This document shows, one piece after another, positions 43,396 through 52,642 of a stretch of 64,000 nt of DNA. Under the pieces are notes generated by a model. The model saw only the letters and a list, made by a program, of their open reading frames with translations. It had not been told where the DNA came from and did not search any database. Origin of the DNA: Bradyrhizobium sp. AZCC 1721 (GTDB lineage: Bacteria > Pseudomonadota > Alphaproteobacteria > Rhizobiales > Xanthobacteraceae). Numbering within the stretch: the stretch's first letter is position 1; every line of letters begins with the position of its first letter. The translations under genes and the position numbers were made by a program. Location of the stretch: positions 2,409,001-2,473,000 of the forward strand of contig NZ_JAZHSB010000001.1 in assembly GCF_036924715.1 (NCBI RefSeq), written 5' to 3'.

Positions 43396-44982
43396 ATGAG
43401 AGCTGAAGGCATTGGAACGGTACGGCGTATCCTGTGCGTCTTCCCGCGCTATACGTCTTCTTTCGGCACGTTCGAATACGCCTATCCCCTGACCGCTGGC
43501 GTGAAGGCTTTCATGCCGCCACAGGGCCTCCTCCTGATCGCGGCCTATCTCCCGGCAAACTGGCAGGTGCGTTTCATCGACGAGAACATTCGCCCCGCCA
43601 GCAAGGAAGACTTCGAATGGGCGGAAGCGGTGTTCGTCAGCGGCATGCACATCCAGCGCCAGCAGATGAACGACATCTGCCGCCGCGCGCATGCCTTCGA
43701 TCTTGCGGTCGCGATCGGCGGCCCGTCGGTGAGCGCGTGCCCGGATTACTATCCCTCGTTCGACTATCTCCATGTCGGCGAACTCGGCGACGCCACCAAT
43801 GAACTGATCGCGCGGCTGGCGCGCGACCCTTCGCGTCCCGAGCAGCAGGTGGTGCTGACGACCAGCGAACGCCTGTCGATGACGGAGTTTCCGATTCCGG
43901 CCTACGAGTTGGCGGAAGTGAAGAAGTATCTGCTCGGCAGCATCCAGTATTCGAGCGGCTGCCCCTATCAGTGCGAGTTCTGCGACATCCCCGGGCTCTA
44001 TGGCCGCAACCCGCGCCTGAAGACGCCGCAGCAGATCGTTGCCGAACTGGACAGGATGCGCGAATGCGGCATCACCGATACGGTCTATTTCGTCGACGAC
44101 AATTTCATCGGTAATCGCAAGGCCACGCTGGATTTGCTGCCGCATCTGATCGAATGGCAGAAGAGGACAGGCTACGTCGTGCGGCTGGCGTGCGAGGCGA
44201 CGCTGAACATCGCCAAGCGGCCCGAGATCCTGGAGAAGATGCGCGAGGCGAGGTTCGTCACCGTGTTCTGTGGCATCGAGACGCCCGATCCCGACGCGCT
44301 GCACGCAATGCACAAGGACCACAACATGATGGTCCCGATCCACGAAGGCATCCACACCATCAATTCCTACGGCATGGAGGTCGTCTCCGGCATCATCATG
44401 GGTCTCGACACCGACAAGCCGGGCACGGCGGACGCACTGCTCAACTTCGTCGATGAATCGCGGATTCCGCTGCTGACGATCAATCTGCTGCAGGCGCTGC
44501 CGAAGACGCCGCTGTGGGACCGGCTGGAGCGCGAAGGCCGGCTCAACGATGACGAGAGCCGCGATTCCAACGTCGAATTCCTGATGCCCTACGACCAGGT
44601 CATCAATTCCTGGAAGCGATGCATGGAGGTCGCCTTCCAGCCCGAGAAGCTCTATGCGCGCTACCAGTATCAATGCGACTATACCTACGCCAACCGGATC
44701 AAGGTGCCGGTCGCGCCTGAAATGAAGACCTGGCCCAACATCAGGCGCGCGCTGATCATGCTGCGCAACATCTTCTGGCAGGTCGGTGTGCTCAGCGATT
44801 ACAGGCGCGTGTTCTGGAAATTCGCGATCGGGCGCCTCAGGCGCGGCGATCTCGAAGGGCTGATCGGTTCGGCCACGATCGCGCATCATCTGATCAAGTT
44901 CGCGCGCGCGGCGTCCGGCGGCCAGCAGAATGCATCGAACTATTCGATCCGGCTGCGCGAGGCCTCCGTGCCTGCCGAGTAA
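43396..44982 (+). CDS. hpnP: Hopanoid C-2 methylase, B12-binding radical SAM enzyme
   Basis: 528 residues. An N-terminal cobalamin-binding domain ([43 protein letters not shown]) precedes the radical SAM core with cluster cysteines 189, 193 and 196 in [28 protein letters not shown]. The C-terminal part resembles Rhodopseudomonas HpnP throughout ([38 protein letters not shown]). HpnP methylates hopanoids at C-2, giving 2-methylhopanoids. ATG 43396 has GAGGAA upstream. It lies between eutB and eutC, outside the main hopanoid cluster 6 kb away. A different methylase of this family cannot be fully excluded. Confidence 0.87.
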   Translation: MRAEGIGTVRRILCVFPRYTSSFGTFEYAYPLTAGVKAFMPPQGLLLIAAYLPANWQVRFIDENIRPASKEDFEWAEAVFVSGMHIQRQQMNDICRRAHAFDLAVAIGGPSVSACPDYYPSFDYLHVGELGDATNELIARLARDPSRPEQQVVLTTSERLSMTEFPIPAYELAEVKKYLLGSIQYSSGCPYQCEFCDIPGLYGRNPRLKTPQQIVAELDRMRECGITDTVYFVDDNFIGNRKATLDLLPHLIEWQKRTGYVVRLACEATLNIAKRPEILEKMREARFVTVFCGIETPDPDALHAMHKDHNMMVPIHEGIHTINSYGMEVVSGIIMGLDTDKPGTADALLNFVDESRIPLLTINLLQALPKTPLWDRLEREGRLNDDESRDSNVEFLMPYDQVINSWKRCMEVAFQPEKLYARYQYQCDYTYANRIKVPVAPEMKTWPNIRRALIMLRNIFWQVGVLSDYRRVFWKFAIGRLRRGDLEGLIGSATIAHHLIKFARAASGGQQNASNYSIRLREASVPAE

Positions 44983-44987
44983 GGCTC

Positions 44988-45782
44988 ATGAAAACGCCGA
45001 CACCGCCGACCCGCTCGCTCGAAGCCCTGCGGAAGCTGACGCCGGCGCGCGTCGGACTCGGCCGCTCCGGCGCGAGCATGCCGACCGACGCGCTGCTTGC
45101 CTTCACCCTCGACCACGCACGCGCGCGCGATGCCGTGCATGCCGCATTCGATGTGGAGCATCTGATTGCCGGATTGGCCGGCCTCGACCTGCAGGTCAGT
45201 GAGGTTTCCAGTCAGGCGGGCAACCGGCGCGACTATCTGCGCCGCCCCGATCTCGGACGCATGCTCGACCCGGATTCGCGGCGCGCACTGGAAAAGCAGG
45301 GCGGCGGTGCGAACCAGGTTGTGATCGTGATCGGCGATGGGCTGTCGTCGGCGGCCGTCAATGTCCACGCGGTCGAGCTGGTCCGCCATCTTGCTCCGCG
45401 CCTGACGGACGCCGGGATCCGGTGCGACCACGTCGTGGTCGCTTCCGGCGCACGCGTGGCGCTGGGCGACGAGATCGGCGCCGTGCTCGGCGCGCAGATG
45501 GTGGTGATGCTGATCGGCGAGCGGCCCGGCCTGTCGGCCCCCGACAGTCTCGGCGCGTATCTGACCTTTGCGCCGCGCGGCGGCCTCACCGACGAGAAGC
45601 GCAATTGCGTGTCCAATATCCGCGGCGCAGGCCTGAGCTACGATGAGGCCGCCTTCAAGATCGCGTGGTTGGTGCGTGAAGGCATCGCGCGCCAGGTCAC
45701 GGGCGTGGCGCTGAAGGACGAAAGCGGAACCGCGCTGATCGCCGCCGGTGGCGCTGGCAGGTGTGGCAAATCAGAGACTTAA
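44988..45782 (+). CDS. eutC: Ethanolamine ammonia-lyase small subunit
   Basis: 264 residues matching Eut[124 protein letters not shown]. It supplies part of the adenosylcobalamin site of the lyase. It starts five bases after hpnP, so it is translated from the same message; eutB, hpnP and eutC form one rightward run. Confidence 0.96.
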   Translation: MKTPTPPTRSLEALRKLTPARVGLGRSGASMPTDALLAFTLDHARARDAVHAAFDVEHLIAGLAGLDLQVSEVSSQAGNRRDYLRRPDLGRMLDPDSRRALEKQGGGANQVVIVIGDGLSSAAVNVHAVELVRHLAPRLTDAGIRCDHVVVASGARVALGDEIGAVLGAQMVVMLIGERPGLSAPDSLGAYLTFAPRGGLTDEKRNCVSNIRGAGLSYDEAAFKIAWLVREGIARQVTGVALKDESGTALIAAGGAGRCGKSET

Positions 45783-45992
45783 CGCGCATTTTCGACATTT
45801 GCGTCCCGATTTGCCCTGCCGCGCGCGCTTGCCGGATCAGGTTCGGGCCTGTAAAACGGCGCCGGTTAATTTACCGCGTGATTTCAAGGGCTAGTGCCGA
45901 TCGGATAGGGGCTGGCAAAGCCGTATTCGCGCCACCAAGCTGCACAAAAAACCAAGCTACACAAACAGGCCGACGTGAGAACTGGACAGGGT

Positions 45993-48383
45993 ATGCTCGA
46001 CAAGAACTCGGAAAGTCGCGTCCACGTCGCAGCCATAGAGGAGCCGCCGCAGGGCAAGAGCATCGCCTTCGGGCTCGAGCGCATGGGGCTGATCGCGATC
46101 AAGGCGCCGATCCTGTCCATGGTCATTCTCGCGGTGCTGATCGTGGCGGCGATCTTCGGCATCCAGCGCATCAAGATCGACGACTCGCTGAGCCAGTTGT
46201 TCCGTTCCGATTCCAAGGACTTCAAGCAATATGAGGCCGTGACCAAGCGCTTTCCGGCGACCGAATTCGACGTGCTGGTCGTGGTCGAGGGCAAGACGCT
46301 GCTGGCCCGCGAGAACCTCGAAAAGATCCGCGACATGGTCACCGACCTGCAACTGGTCGAGGGTGTGCGCGGCCTGGTCTCGCTGTTTTCGGCGCGTCAG
46401 GCGCCGGAGCCCGGCAAGTTGCCGGCCGCGCTGTTCCCGCCCGAACTGCCGCAGGGCGCCGCCTACGACAAGTTCGTCGAGACCGTCAAGACCAACGAGA
46501 TCATTCGCGGCAAGCTGTTGTCCGAGGATGGCACGCTGGCGCTGATCGTGCTGTCGCTGGAGCCGAAGGTCGTTTCCTCGAACGATCTCGGCACGGTGGT
46601 CGGCGAAATGCGGAAGATCATGGCCGAGGATCTTTCCGGCAGCGGGCTCAACGCCCAGCTTTCCGGCGTTCCCGTCATGCAGCTCGAGATCCGCAACGCG
46701 GTCAAGCGCGACGGGCTGACCTACAACATTCTCGGTATCCTGGCCGGCTGCATCATCGCGATCGTTTTCTTCCGCAAGATATCGTTCATGGTGGTTGCGG
46801 CCTTCCCGCCGATCATCGCGATCCTGCTCGCGCTCGGTGGCCTCGGGTGGGCCGGTTTCAACCTCAACATGTTCCTGAACGTGATGACGCCGCTCATCAT
46901 GGTGATCAGCTTCTCGGACTCCATGCAGTTGACGTTCGCGGCGCGCGACCGCCTCATTGCCGGCCAGGACAAGCTGAAGGCCTTCACCAACGCCGTGCTG
47001 GTAGTCGGCCCGGCCTGCGTGCTGACCCATGGCACCGCCGGCATTTCCTTCATCGCGCTGCAATTCTCCGATTCCGAACTGATCCGCAAATTCGGCGAGG
47101 CCGGTCTTGCCGCCACCATCATCGCGCTGGTGGCCGTGCTGTCGCTGGTGCCCGTATTCGGCGTGCTGTTCGTCCGCAACGAGAAGATTTTTGCGGTGAA
47201 GTTCCAGAGCGCCGACGCCGGCGTGCAGGCGCTGCGCAATTTCTGTTACTGGATTGCGGTCCGCATGGTCAGCCGCCCCGGCATGTTCAGCCTGATCGCG
47301 CTGATCTTCGTCGGTGCGCTGGGCTACATCTACGCCACGCTGGAGCCGCGCTACCGGCTCGCCGACCAGGTGCCGGACAAGCGGCAGGCGGTGGCGGCAT
47401 CGGGCCGGCTCGACGCCAAGCTCACCGGCGCCAACCCGATCGACGTGCTGATCGAATTCCCCAAAGGCGCCTCGCTCTACGCGCCGGAAACCTTGAAGAC
47501 GATCGCCGACGTCCACTCGATGGTCGAGAAGTCGGCCGGCGTCGGCAACGTCTGGTCGCTGGAAACGCTGCGCCGCTGGCTCGCCGAAAAGGCCGGCAGC
47601 AACGACGTCGCGACGCTGAAGGAATATGTCAGCGTCATCCCGGAACATCTGGTCCGTCGCTTCATCTCGGCCGAACAAGATGCGGTGGTGGTCTCAGGAC
47701 GTGTGCCCGATCTCGATTCGAGCGAAATCCTTCCCGTGGTCGACAAGCTCGACAAGGCGCTGGACAAGGTGCGCGCCGAGCATCCAGGTTATGAGATTGC
47801 GGTCACCGGCCTGTCGGCGATTGCCGCCCGCAACAGCGCCAACATGATTTCGAAGCTGAATGCCGGCCTCACGGTCGAGTTCCTGCTGGTCGCGATCTTC
47901 ATTGGCCTCGCATTCCGCTCGGTCGTGGTGATGTTCTCCTGCATCCTGCCCGGCATTTTTCCGGTCGTAGCATCGGGCACGGTGCTCTGGATAATGGGTG
48001 AGGGGCTGCAATTCGCCAGCGTCGTCGCGCTGACGGTATCGTTCGGCCTCGGCTTGAGCGCCACCATCCACTTCCTCAACCGCTTGCGGCTGGAGAGCAA
48101 GCCGGGCGTGACCGCGGGACTGGCGGTTGAGCGCGCCACCGTGCTGGTCGGTCCGGCGCTGATTCTGACCACGGTGGTGCTGGCCTGCGGCCTCGGCGTC
48201 ACCGTGTTCTCCGACCTGCCGTCGCTACGCTTGTTCGGCTGGCTCAGCGCGTTCTCGATGATTGCAGCGCTGGTCGCTGACCTCTTTATCCTGCGGCCGA
48301 CCTCGATGTTCCTGATCAGCCTGTCGGAAAAGATTCGCGGCGTCAGTCACGCCAAGCCGGCGGAGAACAAGGCCGCCGAATAA
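45993..48383 (+). CDS. MMPL/RND family transporter (HpnN-like)
   Basis: 796 residues with the two-fold RND architecture. Membrane segment 1 is near residue 38 (LSMVILAVLIVAAIFGI), then a periplasmic loop, six membrane segments from about residue 245 (NILGILAGCIIAIVFF), a second loop after about residue 450 and a final membrane block from about 630. Motifs include NVMTPLIMVISFSDSMQLTFAARD in the proton-relay region and DDSLSQLF early in the first loop. It resembles HpnN-type hopanoid exporters, but it is a separate paralogue from hpnN at 59.3 kb. Its position after hpnP-eutC suggests lipid or hopanoid export; this is inferred. Confidence 0.8.
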   Translation: MLDKNSESRVHVAAIEEPPQGKSIAFGLERMGLIAIKAPILSMVILAVLIVAAIFGIQRIKIDDSLSQLFRSDSKDFKQYEAVTKRFPATEFDVLVVVEGKTLLARENLEKIRDMVTDLQLVEGVRGLVSLFSARQAPEPGKLPAALFPPELPQGAAYDKFVETVKTNEIIRGKLLSEDGTLALIVLSLEPKVVSSNDLGTVVGEMRKIMAEDLSGSGLNAQLSGVPVMQLEIRNAVKRDGLTYNILGILAGCIIAIVFFRKISFMVVAAFPPIIAILLALGGLGWAGFNLNMFLNVMTPLIMVISFSDSMQLTFAARDRLIAGQDKLKAFTNAVLVVGPACVLTHGTAGISFIALQFSDSELIRKFGEAGLAATIIALVAVLSLVPVFGVLFVRNEKIFAVKFQSADAGVQALRNFCYWIAVRMVSRPGMFSLIALIFVGALGYIYATLEPRYRLADQVPDKRQAVAASGRLDAKLTGANPIDVLIEFPKGASLYAPETLKTIADVHSMVEKSAGVGNVWSLETLRRWLAEKAGSNDVATLKEYVSVIPEHLVRRFISAEQDAVVVSGRVPDLDSSEILPVVDKLDKALDKVRAEHPGYEIAVTGLSAIAARNSANMISKLNAGLTVEFLLVAIFIGLAFRSVVVMFSCILPGIFPVVASGTVLWIMGEGLQFASVVALTVSFGLGLSATIHFLNRLRLESKPGVTAGLAVERATVLVGPALILTTVVLACGLGVTVFSDLPSLRLFGWLSAFSMIAALVADLFILRPTSMFLISLSEKIRGVSHAKPAENKAAE

Positions 48384-48441
48384 CGAACGCTGCTGAACAA
48401 TAGGGGTTGCCGGCCAACGGCAGCCGCAGAGGGGATGAGGA

Positions 48442-49500
48442 ATGACGTCTGCAGGATTAGCCGCTCGCCCTGCGGCCGACGCTGCCGCCTACCGCGCGGT
48501 CGAACACATCTATCATTCCTATCTCACCGGGCTGATCCTGATGCTGGCGTCGCGGGCCGGCGCGCCGCGCGCGGCCGAGGTGGTATTTCGCACCTTCCGG
48601 CGCCAGCAACTGGCGCGCTTCCTTCCCGGATTGAAGAAGCTCGGCCTCGACCAGCTTCCGCATGCGGTCGCGTGCGCCCAATATCACTATCTGTCGAACC
48701 AGGTCGGCGGCGTGAAGGTCGAATATGTCTACGAGAGCGACACCAAGGCCTGGGTGCGCTATCCACCGCCGCGCTGGATCTGGTCCGGCACGGCCATTTG
48801 CGGAATCCCCTCGGAAGTCTCGCGGGCGATGTTGCGCGGATGGCATGCCAACAACGGCGTCGTGCTCGGCAATCCCAGGCTCGGCTTTGTCTGCACGGGT
48901 CAGACCGTCGACGGTCAGCCGGGGCTCGAAGGTTACTACAAGGAATGGGATCACGATCTCGCGCCTGAGGAGCGACTGCAGTTTTCGCCGGGCGAACGCT
49001 GTCCGCCGTTCCGTGCCGAATTCGCGCCGCGCCTGCCGGAGAATACGTGGCCGGAGGAACGGCTGCAGAAGGTGCTTCGCAATTATGCGATGGAGTACAT
49101 CACCTCGGTCGTTCCGGAGACGATTGCCGTGCTCGGACCGGAGGAGGGCGGCCATCTCGCCGGCGCCGCGGCGCGGCTCGTCGGGATGCACACCTTCGAC
49201 GACGTCGCTGCGCTGTTGGGTGGCGTGGAGGCGGGGGCGGTGGGTTTCGCCAAGGCCTTCGCCCGGCTTGCGCGGGGGCAGGACGATGATGCGGAACTGC
49301 AAGTCGAAGGCTCGGGCGCAACCGTGCGCCAGATTTCGTGGCGCCTGATGACGGGACGTGAAGCGCTGTCGCCTCAAGTGTTCGATGCCTGGAACGAATT
49401 GTGGGTGGGGGCCGCGCTCGCGCATGATCGCTTCATGCGTGTCGAGGTGACGGAACGCCGCGACCGCGGCGAAGCGCATTGGGCGTGGCAATTCCGCTGA
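48442..49500 (+). CDS. Hypothetical protein
   Basis: 352 residues, cytoplasmic by composition (no signal peptide or membrane segment). Notable segments are AEHIYHSYLTGLILMLASRAG-like VEHIYHSYLTGLILML, HYHYLSNQVGGVKVEYVYESDTKAWVRYPPPRWIW, CTGQTVDGQPGLEGYYKEWDHDL and ERLQKVLRNYAMEYI. A weak resemblance to the L-2-amino-thiazoline-4-carboxylate hydrolase-like family is possible but I cannot establish it. It starts 58 bases after the MMPL transporter and is probably in the same transcript. Confidence 0.7.
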   Translation: MTSAGLAARPAADAAAYRAVEHIYHSYLTGLILMLASRAGAPRAAEVVFRTFRRQQLARFLPGLKKLGLDQLPHAVACAQYHYLSNQVGGVKVEYVYESDTKAWVRYPPPRWIWSGTAICGIPSEVSRAMLRGWHANNGVVLGNPRLGFVCTGQTVDGQPGLEGYYKEWDHDLAPEERLQFSPGERCPPFRAEFAPRLPENTWPEERLQKVLRNYAMEYITSVVPETIAVLGPEEGGHLAGAAARLVGMHTFDDVAALLGGVEAGAVGFAKAFARLARGQDDDAELQVEGSGATVRQISWRLMTGREALSPQVFDAWNELWVGAALAHDRFMRVEVTERRDRGEAHWAWQFR

Positions 49501-49515
49501 GCTGCCGAAAATAAA

Positions 49516-49543
49516 AATGGCGGCACCCGGGGAAGCCGCCATT
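49516..49543 (-). terminator. Rho-independent terminator for the leftward gene
   Basis: A 9-base perfect stem (AATGGCGGC with GCCGCCATT) and 10-base loop. Read on the minus strand it is followed by TTTTTATTTT. It lies 25 bases beyond the stop of the minus-strand secreted protein gene and also faces the end of the rightward hypothetical gene. Confidence 0.85.
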
Positions 49544-49568
49544 GGCACTACTGCTTCCAAGAACCGTA

Positions 49569-50072
49569 TCAGGTCCTGGTCATCGTGATCTTGACGCCGC
49601 GGATCTCGCCCTTGGAGTCGATCTGCACGCTCTGCTTGTTGCCGGTGGTGCGCAGATTCAGGTTGGCTGCAAATCCCGATGCTTCGACAAACACGTCGAT
49701 CTGGCCACCACCGGCGGTGCCCTGCAGATTGCCGAAGATGTTTCGGCTCTTTTCGCTCCAGTTGCCCGAAATGCGTTCACCCTGGCTGGTGACATCGCTC
49801 GAGAGATCGAACTTGTAGCTGTCGCTGGCGCAGTGCAGGTTTTGCTTCAGGCCAAGCCCGTTGGCGTTGACCTTGTAGTCGGCCTTGCAGCGGATGTTCT
49901 CGGTGGTGCCGTTGGAGAGCGCGACCGTGCCTGTGCCGCTCCAGTTTCCATCAAAGCCGGCAAACGGGCCGCCCGCCTGCGCATGGCTTTGAGCGATCGA
50001 CAACATCAGCGCGGCGCCGACGCCGGCCGTTGCAAGAGCCTGACAGAGCAAGCTGGAACCAAACAGTTTCAT
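49569..50072 (-). CDS. Hypothetical secreted protein
   Basis: 167 residues. A signal peptide of about 31 residues ends SIAQSHA. The mature part alternates polar and hydrophobic residues like a small beta-barrel or lipocalin-like fold: GPFAGFDGNWSGTGTVALSNGTTENIRCKADYKVNANG, ISGNWSEKSRNIFGNLQGTAGGGQIDVFVEASGFAANLNL. Two cysteines in the mature protein could pair. Function is unknown. It is a monocistronic unit with its own terminator. Confidence 0.8.
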   Translation of the reverse strand: MKLFGSSLLCQALATAGVGAALMLSIAQSHAQAGGPFAGFDGNWSGTGTVALSNGTTENIRCKADYKVNANGLGLKQNLHCASDSYKFDLSSDVTSQGERISGNWSEKSRNIFGNLQGTAGGGQIDVFVEASGFAANLNLRTTGNKQSVQIDSKGEIRGVKITMTRT

Positions 50073-50498
50073 CGTGAGTCATCCCCTCAAATAGACGTTC
50101 TTCGTAAAGATAGGTCTCGCCGCATCGAAGATTTAGTGTTCCCGCAGTATGTTAGGTTCAAATGACCGGGATGCTGTTTCCGGCGGTCGCGGCAGGAAGA
50201 AACGCCGCAAGCGACCGAAGGGAATCAAGGCGTTGCATCAGCTCCGTCGGCGCAGCATCTAGCTTCGCGCTAGATCGTCTGCAAGAACCAATTTCCAAGA
50301 AAGTGTGGCAGAAATACACTTTAGATATCAGCCGGTTATTTATCGCGCTGAGATCGCCGTAAATTTAGCCGCATTTGCCATGCTTGTCCTGTACACGTTG
50401 CTGCGTTACGCGGCACCTGCCATCCAAACAAATCCGCCCGGCGAAGCCGAAACGCAAATCGGGAACGGGATTTCATGCTGCCGAAATGAAGGAATACG
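50073..50498. other. Intergenic region, no gene supported
   Basis: About 425 bases between the divergent secreted-protein genes. It is clearly richer in A and T than its surroundings, as expected for a divergent promoter region. No convincing reading frame or RNA gene was found. Confidence 0.6.
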
Positions 50499-50741
50499 AT
50501 GCGTAAATCTCTCCTGGCCCTCACCTTGTTGTCGATCTCGATTTCTACGAGCGTCTTCGCCCAGCAGCCGCAGCAGCGCAGCGGAACGGCGGAGGAGCAG
50601 AAGGCCTGCACCCGTGACGTGCAGAAGCACTGCCGTCCGGTCATCGACCAGGGCGACCTCACGATCCTGGCCTGTCTCAAGGAGAATCGCTCCAAGATCA
50701 GCGCGGCCTGCAACACGGTTCTCAAGAACAACGGCCAATAA
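50499..50741 (+). CDS. Small secreted cysteine-rich protein
   Basis: 80 residues. A signal peptide of 21 residues (ending SVFA) is followed by a mature domain with four cysteines at 37, 45, 59 and 71, spaced like the cysteine-rich repeat found in small alphaproteobacterial periplasmic proteins: CTRDVQKHC..GDLTILACLKENRSKISAAC. Two disulfides are likely. Function is unknown. It is preceded by AAGGAA at 50490-50495. Confidence 0.8.
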   Translation: MRKSLLALTLLSISISTSVFAQQPQQRSGTAEEQKACTRDVQKHCRPVIDQGDLTILACLKENRSKISAACNTVLKNNGQ

Positions 50742-50817
50742 GGCGCTACGCCCGTCAATCCTCGCGGAAAAAGCCATGTTCGGCTCTATGACGCGCGTCA
50801 CGGGCGGGGTTAATAAG

Positions 50818-50859
50818 CCCATATAGCATTGGTTTTGGTAGCGTATTCCCCTATATGGG
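50818..50859. promoter_or_regulatory. Inverted repeat upstream of hpnC
   Basis: CCCATATAG (50818-50826) and CTATATGGG (50851-50859) are perfect inverted 9-base arms with a 24-base spacer, ending 68 bases before the hpnC start. It may be a protein-binding dyad or part of the promoter of the hopanoid operon; no regulator can be named. Confidence 0.4.
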
Positions 50860-50927
50860 GCTCGCGATCTCGCATGCGCCGAGCGTCGGCGCATGCCGCC
50901 AATCCCGATTGATGTAGCCAGTTTTTG

Positions 50928-51806
50928 ATGACCACCGCGAGCGACCTGCGATCCGGAAAGACCGACCGCGACGAGAATTTTCCTGTCGCGTCGTGGATCA
51001 TTCATCCGCGTCACCGGGCGCTGATCCTCGCATTCTACAATTTCGTCAGGACTGCCGACGACATCGCCGACCACGCGACCCTTAGCGCGGAAGAAAAGCT
51101 GCGCTATCTCGACCTGCTCGAGGCCGAACTGCTCGGCAAGGGCGACACGCAAGCGGAGGCCGTCAATCTGCGCCGTGCCTTGGCCGAGCGCGCGATGGCG
51201 CCGCGCCATGCGCTCGACGTGCTGGTCGCGTTCCGGATGGACGTTACCAAGCTGCGCTACGAAAACTGGGACGACGTCATTCATTATTGCCGCTATTCGG
51301 CCATGCCGGTCGGTCGTTTCATGCTCGACGTTCATGGCGAGAGCACCTCGACCTGGGCCGCTTCCGACGCGCTGTGCGCGGGCCTACAGATCAACAACCA
51401 TTTGCAGGACTGCGGCAAGGACTACAAAAACCTCAACCGCGTCTACCTGCCGCGCGATGCGTTGGCAGCAAGCGGGGCCACCGTCGAGATGCTGGGCGAG
51501 GGGAAATCGCAGCCGGCGCTGTTGCAATGTCTCCATGCGCTCGCGGTGCGGACTGAAACCCTCCTCAATGGAAGCAGGTCGTTGAGTGTCGCGGTAAAGG
51601 ATTTTCGGCTCGGACTCGATATTGCAGTGATCCAGGCATTTGCCGACAAGATCGTCGGCATGCTGAAAGTGCGCGATCCGCTCAGCGAGCGCGTGCATTT
51701 GAGCAAGCTGGAGTTGCTCGGCCATACCATCGGCGGCATCGCCGGCGAGGTCACCCGCCGCGCGATTGGACGCCGTCCCCAGGCAAACCCGGCGGCCGAC
51801 GCATGA
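50928..51806 (+). CDS. hpnC: Squalene synthase subunit HpnC
   Basis: 292 residues of the trans-isoprenyl diphosphate synthase fold. The first aspartate-rich motif is FVRTADDIADH (Asp44-Asp48) and the second is NNHLQDCGKDYKNLNRVYLP. In bacteria lacking eukaryote-like squalene synthase, HpnC converts presqualene diphosphate to hydroxysqualene, acting after HpnD and before HpnE. ATG 50928 was used; the preceding TTG is in frame. It overlaps hpnD by four bases (ATGA), so the genes are coupled. Confidence 0.95.
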   Translation: MTTASDLRSGKTDRDENFPVASWIIHPRHRALILAFYNFVRTADDIADHATLSAEEKLRYLDLLEAELLGKGDTQAEAVNLRRALAERAMAPRHALDVLVAFRMDVTKLRYENWDDVIHYCRYSAMPVGRFMLDVHGESTSTWAASDALCAGLQINNHLQDCGKDYKNLNRVYLPRDALAASGATVEMLGEGKSQPALLQCLHALAVRTETLLNGSRSLSVAVKDFRLGLDIAVIQAFADKIVGMLKVRDPLSERVHLSKLELLGHTIGGIAGEVTRRAIGRRPQANPAADA

Positions 51807-52642
51807 CGTTGCATCCGGCGGCGGCCAACGCAGATTACGGTGCCACCGCGTCCGGCAGCTCGTTCTACGCCGCGATGCGCATCCTGCCGCGCGACCAGCG
51901 CGAGGCGATGTTCCAGATCTACAGCTTCTGCCGTCAGGTCGACGACATCGCCGATTCCGACGGCCCGCGACCCGAGCGGCTGGCCGCGCTCCAGCAATGG
52001 CGCGACGATATCGATGCGCTGTATCAGGGGCACCCACCGCCGCGTCTGCAGGACTACGCCGCGTCGGTCAAAACCTTCGGTCTCAAGCGCGAGGATTTTC
52101 TCGCCGTCGTCGACGGCATGGAGATGGACGTGCCGCAAGACATCCGGGCGCCGGATCTTGCGACCCTCGATCTCTATTGCGACCGCGTCGCCAGCGCCGT
52201 CGGGCGACTGTCGGTGCGCGTGTTCGGCCTGCCCGAGGAAGACGGCATACTGCTCGCCCACCACCTCGGGCGCGCGCTGCAGTTGACCAATATCCTGCGC
52301 GACATCGATGAAGACGCCGGCCTCGGTCGCCTCTATCTGCCTCGCGAAGGCCTGCTGCTTGCCGGCATCACGACCGACGATCCGCAGCGGGTGATCGTCG
52401 ATCGCGCATTGCCGAAAGTATGCCTGCCGCTGGCCGAGCGCGCGAAAAAGCATTTCGAGAAAGCCGACGAAATCATGAAACGCAATTCGCGGCGCGTGGT
52501 GCGCGCGCCGCGGATCATGTCGAAATATTACCGCGCGATCCTGGACTTGCTGCTGGCCCGGGGCTTTGCCGCCCCGCGCGAGCCGGTCCGCGTCCACAAA
52601 TGGGCGAAAATCGCCATCCTTCTCCGATACGCGATCATCTGA
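51803..52642 (+). CDS. hpnD: Presqualene diphosphate synthase HpnD
   Basis: 279 residues, the same fold as HpnC. Motifs are FCRQVDDIADSDG near residue 45 and LTNILRDIDEDAGLGRLYLP near residue 155, both binding Mg-diphosphate. It joins two farnesyl diphosphates to presqualene diphosphate, the first step of the three-enzyme bacterial squalene route. Its stop codon shares one base with the hpnE start (TGATG). Confidence 0.95.
   Translation: MTLHPAAANADYGATASGSSFYAAMRILPRDQREAMFQIYSFCRQVDDIADSDGPRPERLAALQQWRDDIDALYQGHPPPRLQDYAASVKTFGLKREDFLAVVDGMEMDVPQDIRAPDLATLDLYCDRVASAVGRLSVRVFGLPEEDGILLAHHLGRALQLTNILRDIDEDAGLGRLYLPREGLLLAGITTDDPQRVIVDRALPKVCLPLAERAKKHFEKADEIMKRNSRRVVRAPRIMSKYYRAILDLLLARGFAAPREPVRVHKWAKIAILLRYAII

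Noticed and set aside
45957..47678. 573-codon open frame antisense to the MMPL transporter
   Set aside because: Rich in His, Asp and Arg with no recognisable domain, a typical mirror of a membrane protein gene. The plus-strand transporter has clear membrane segments.
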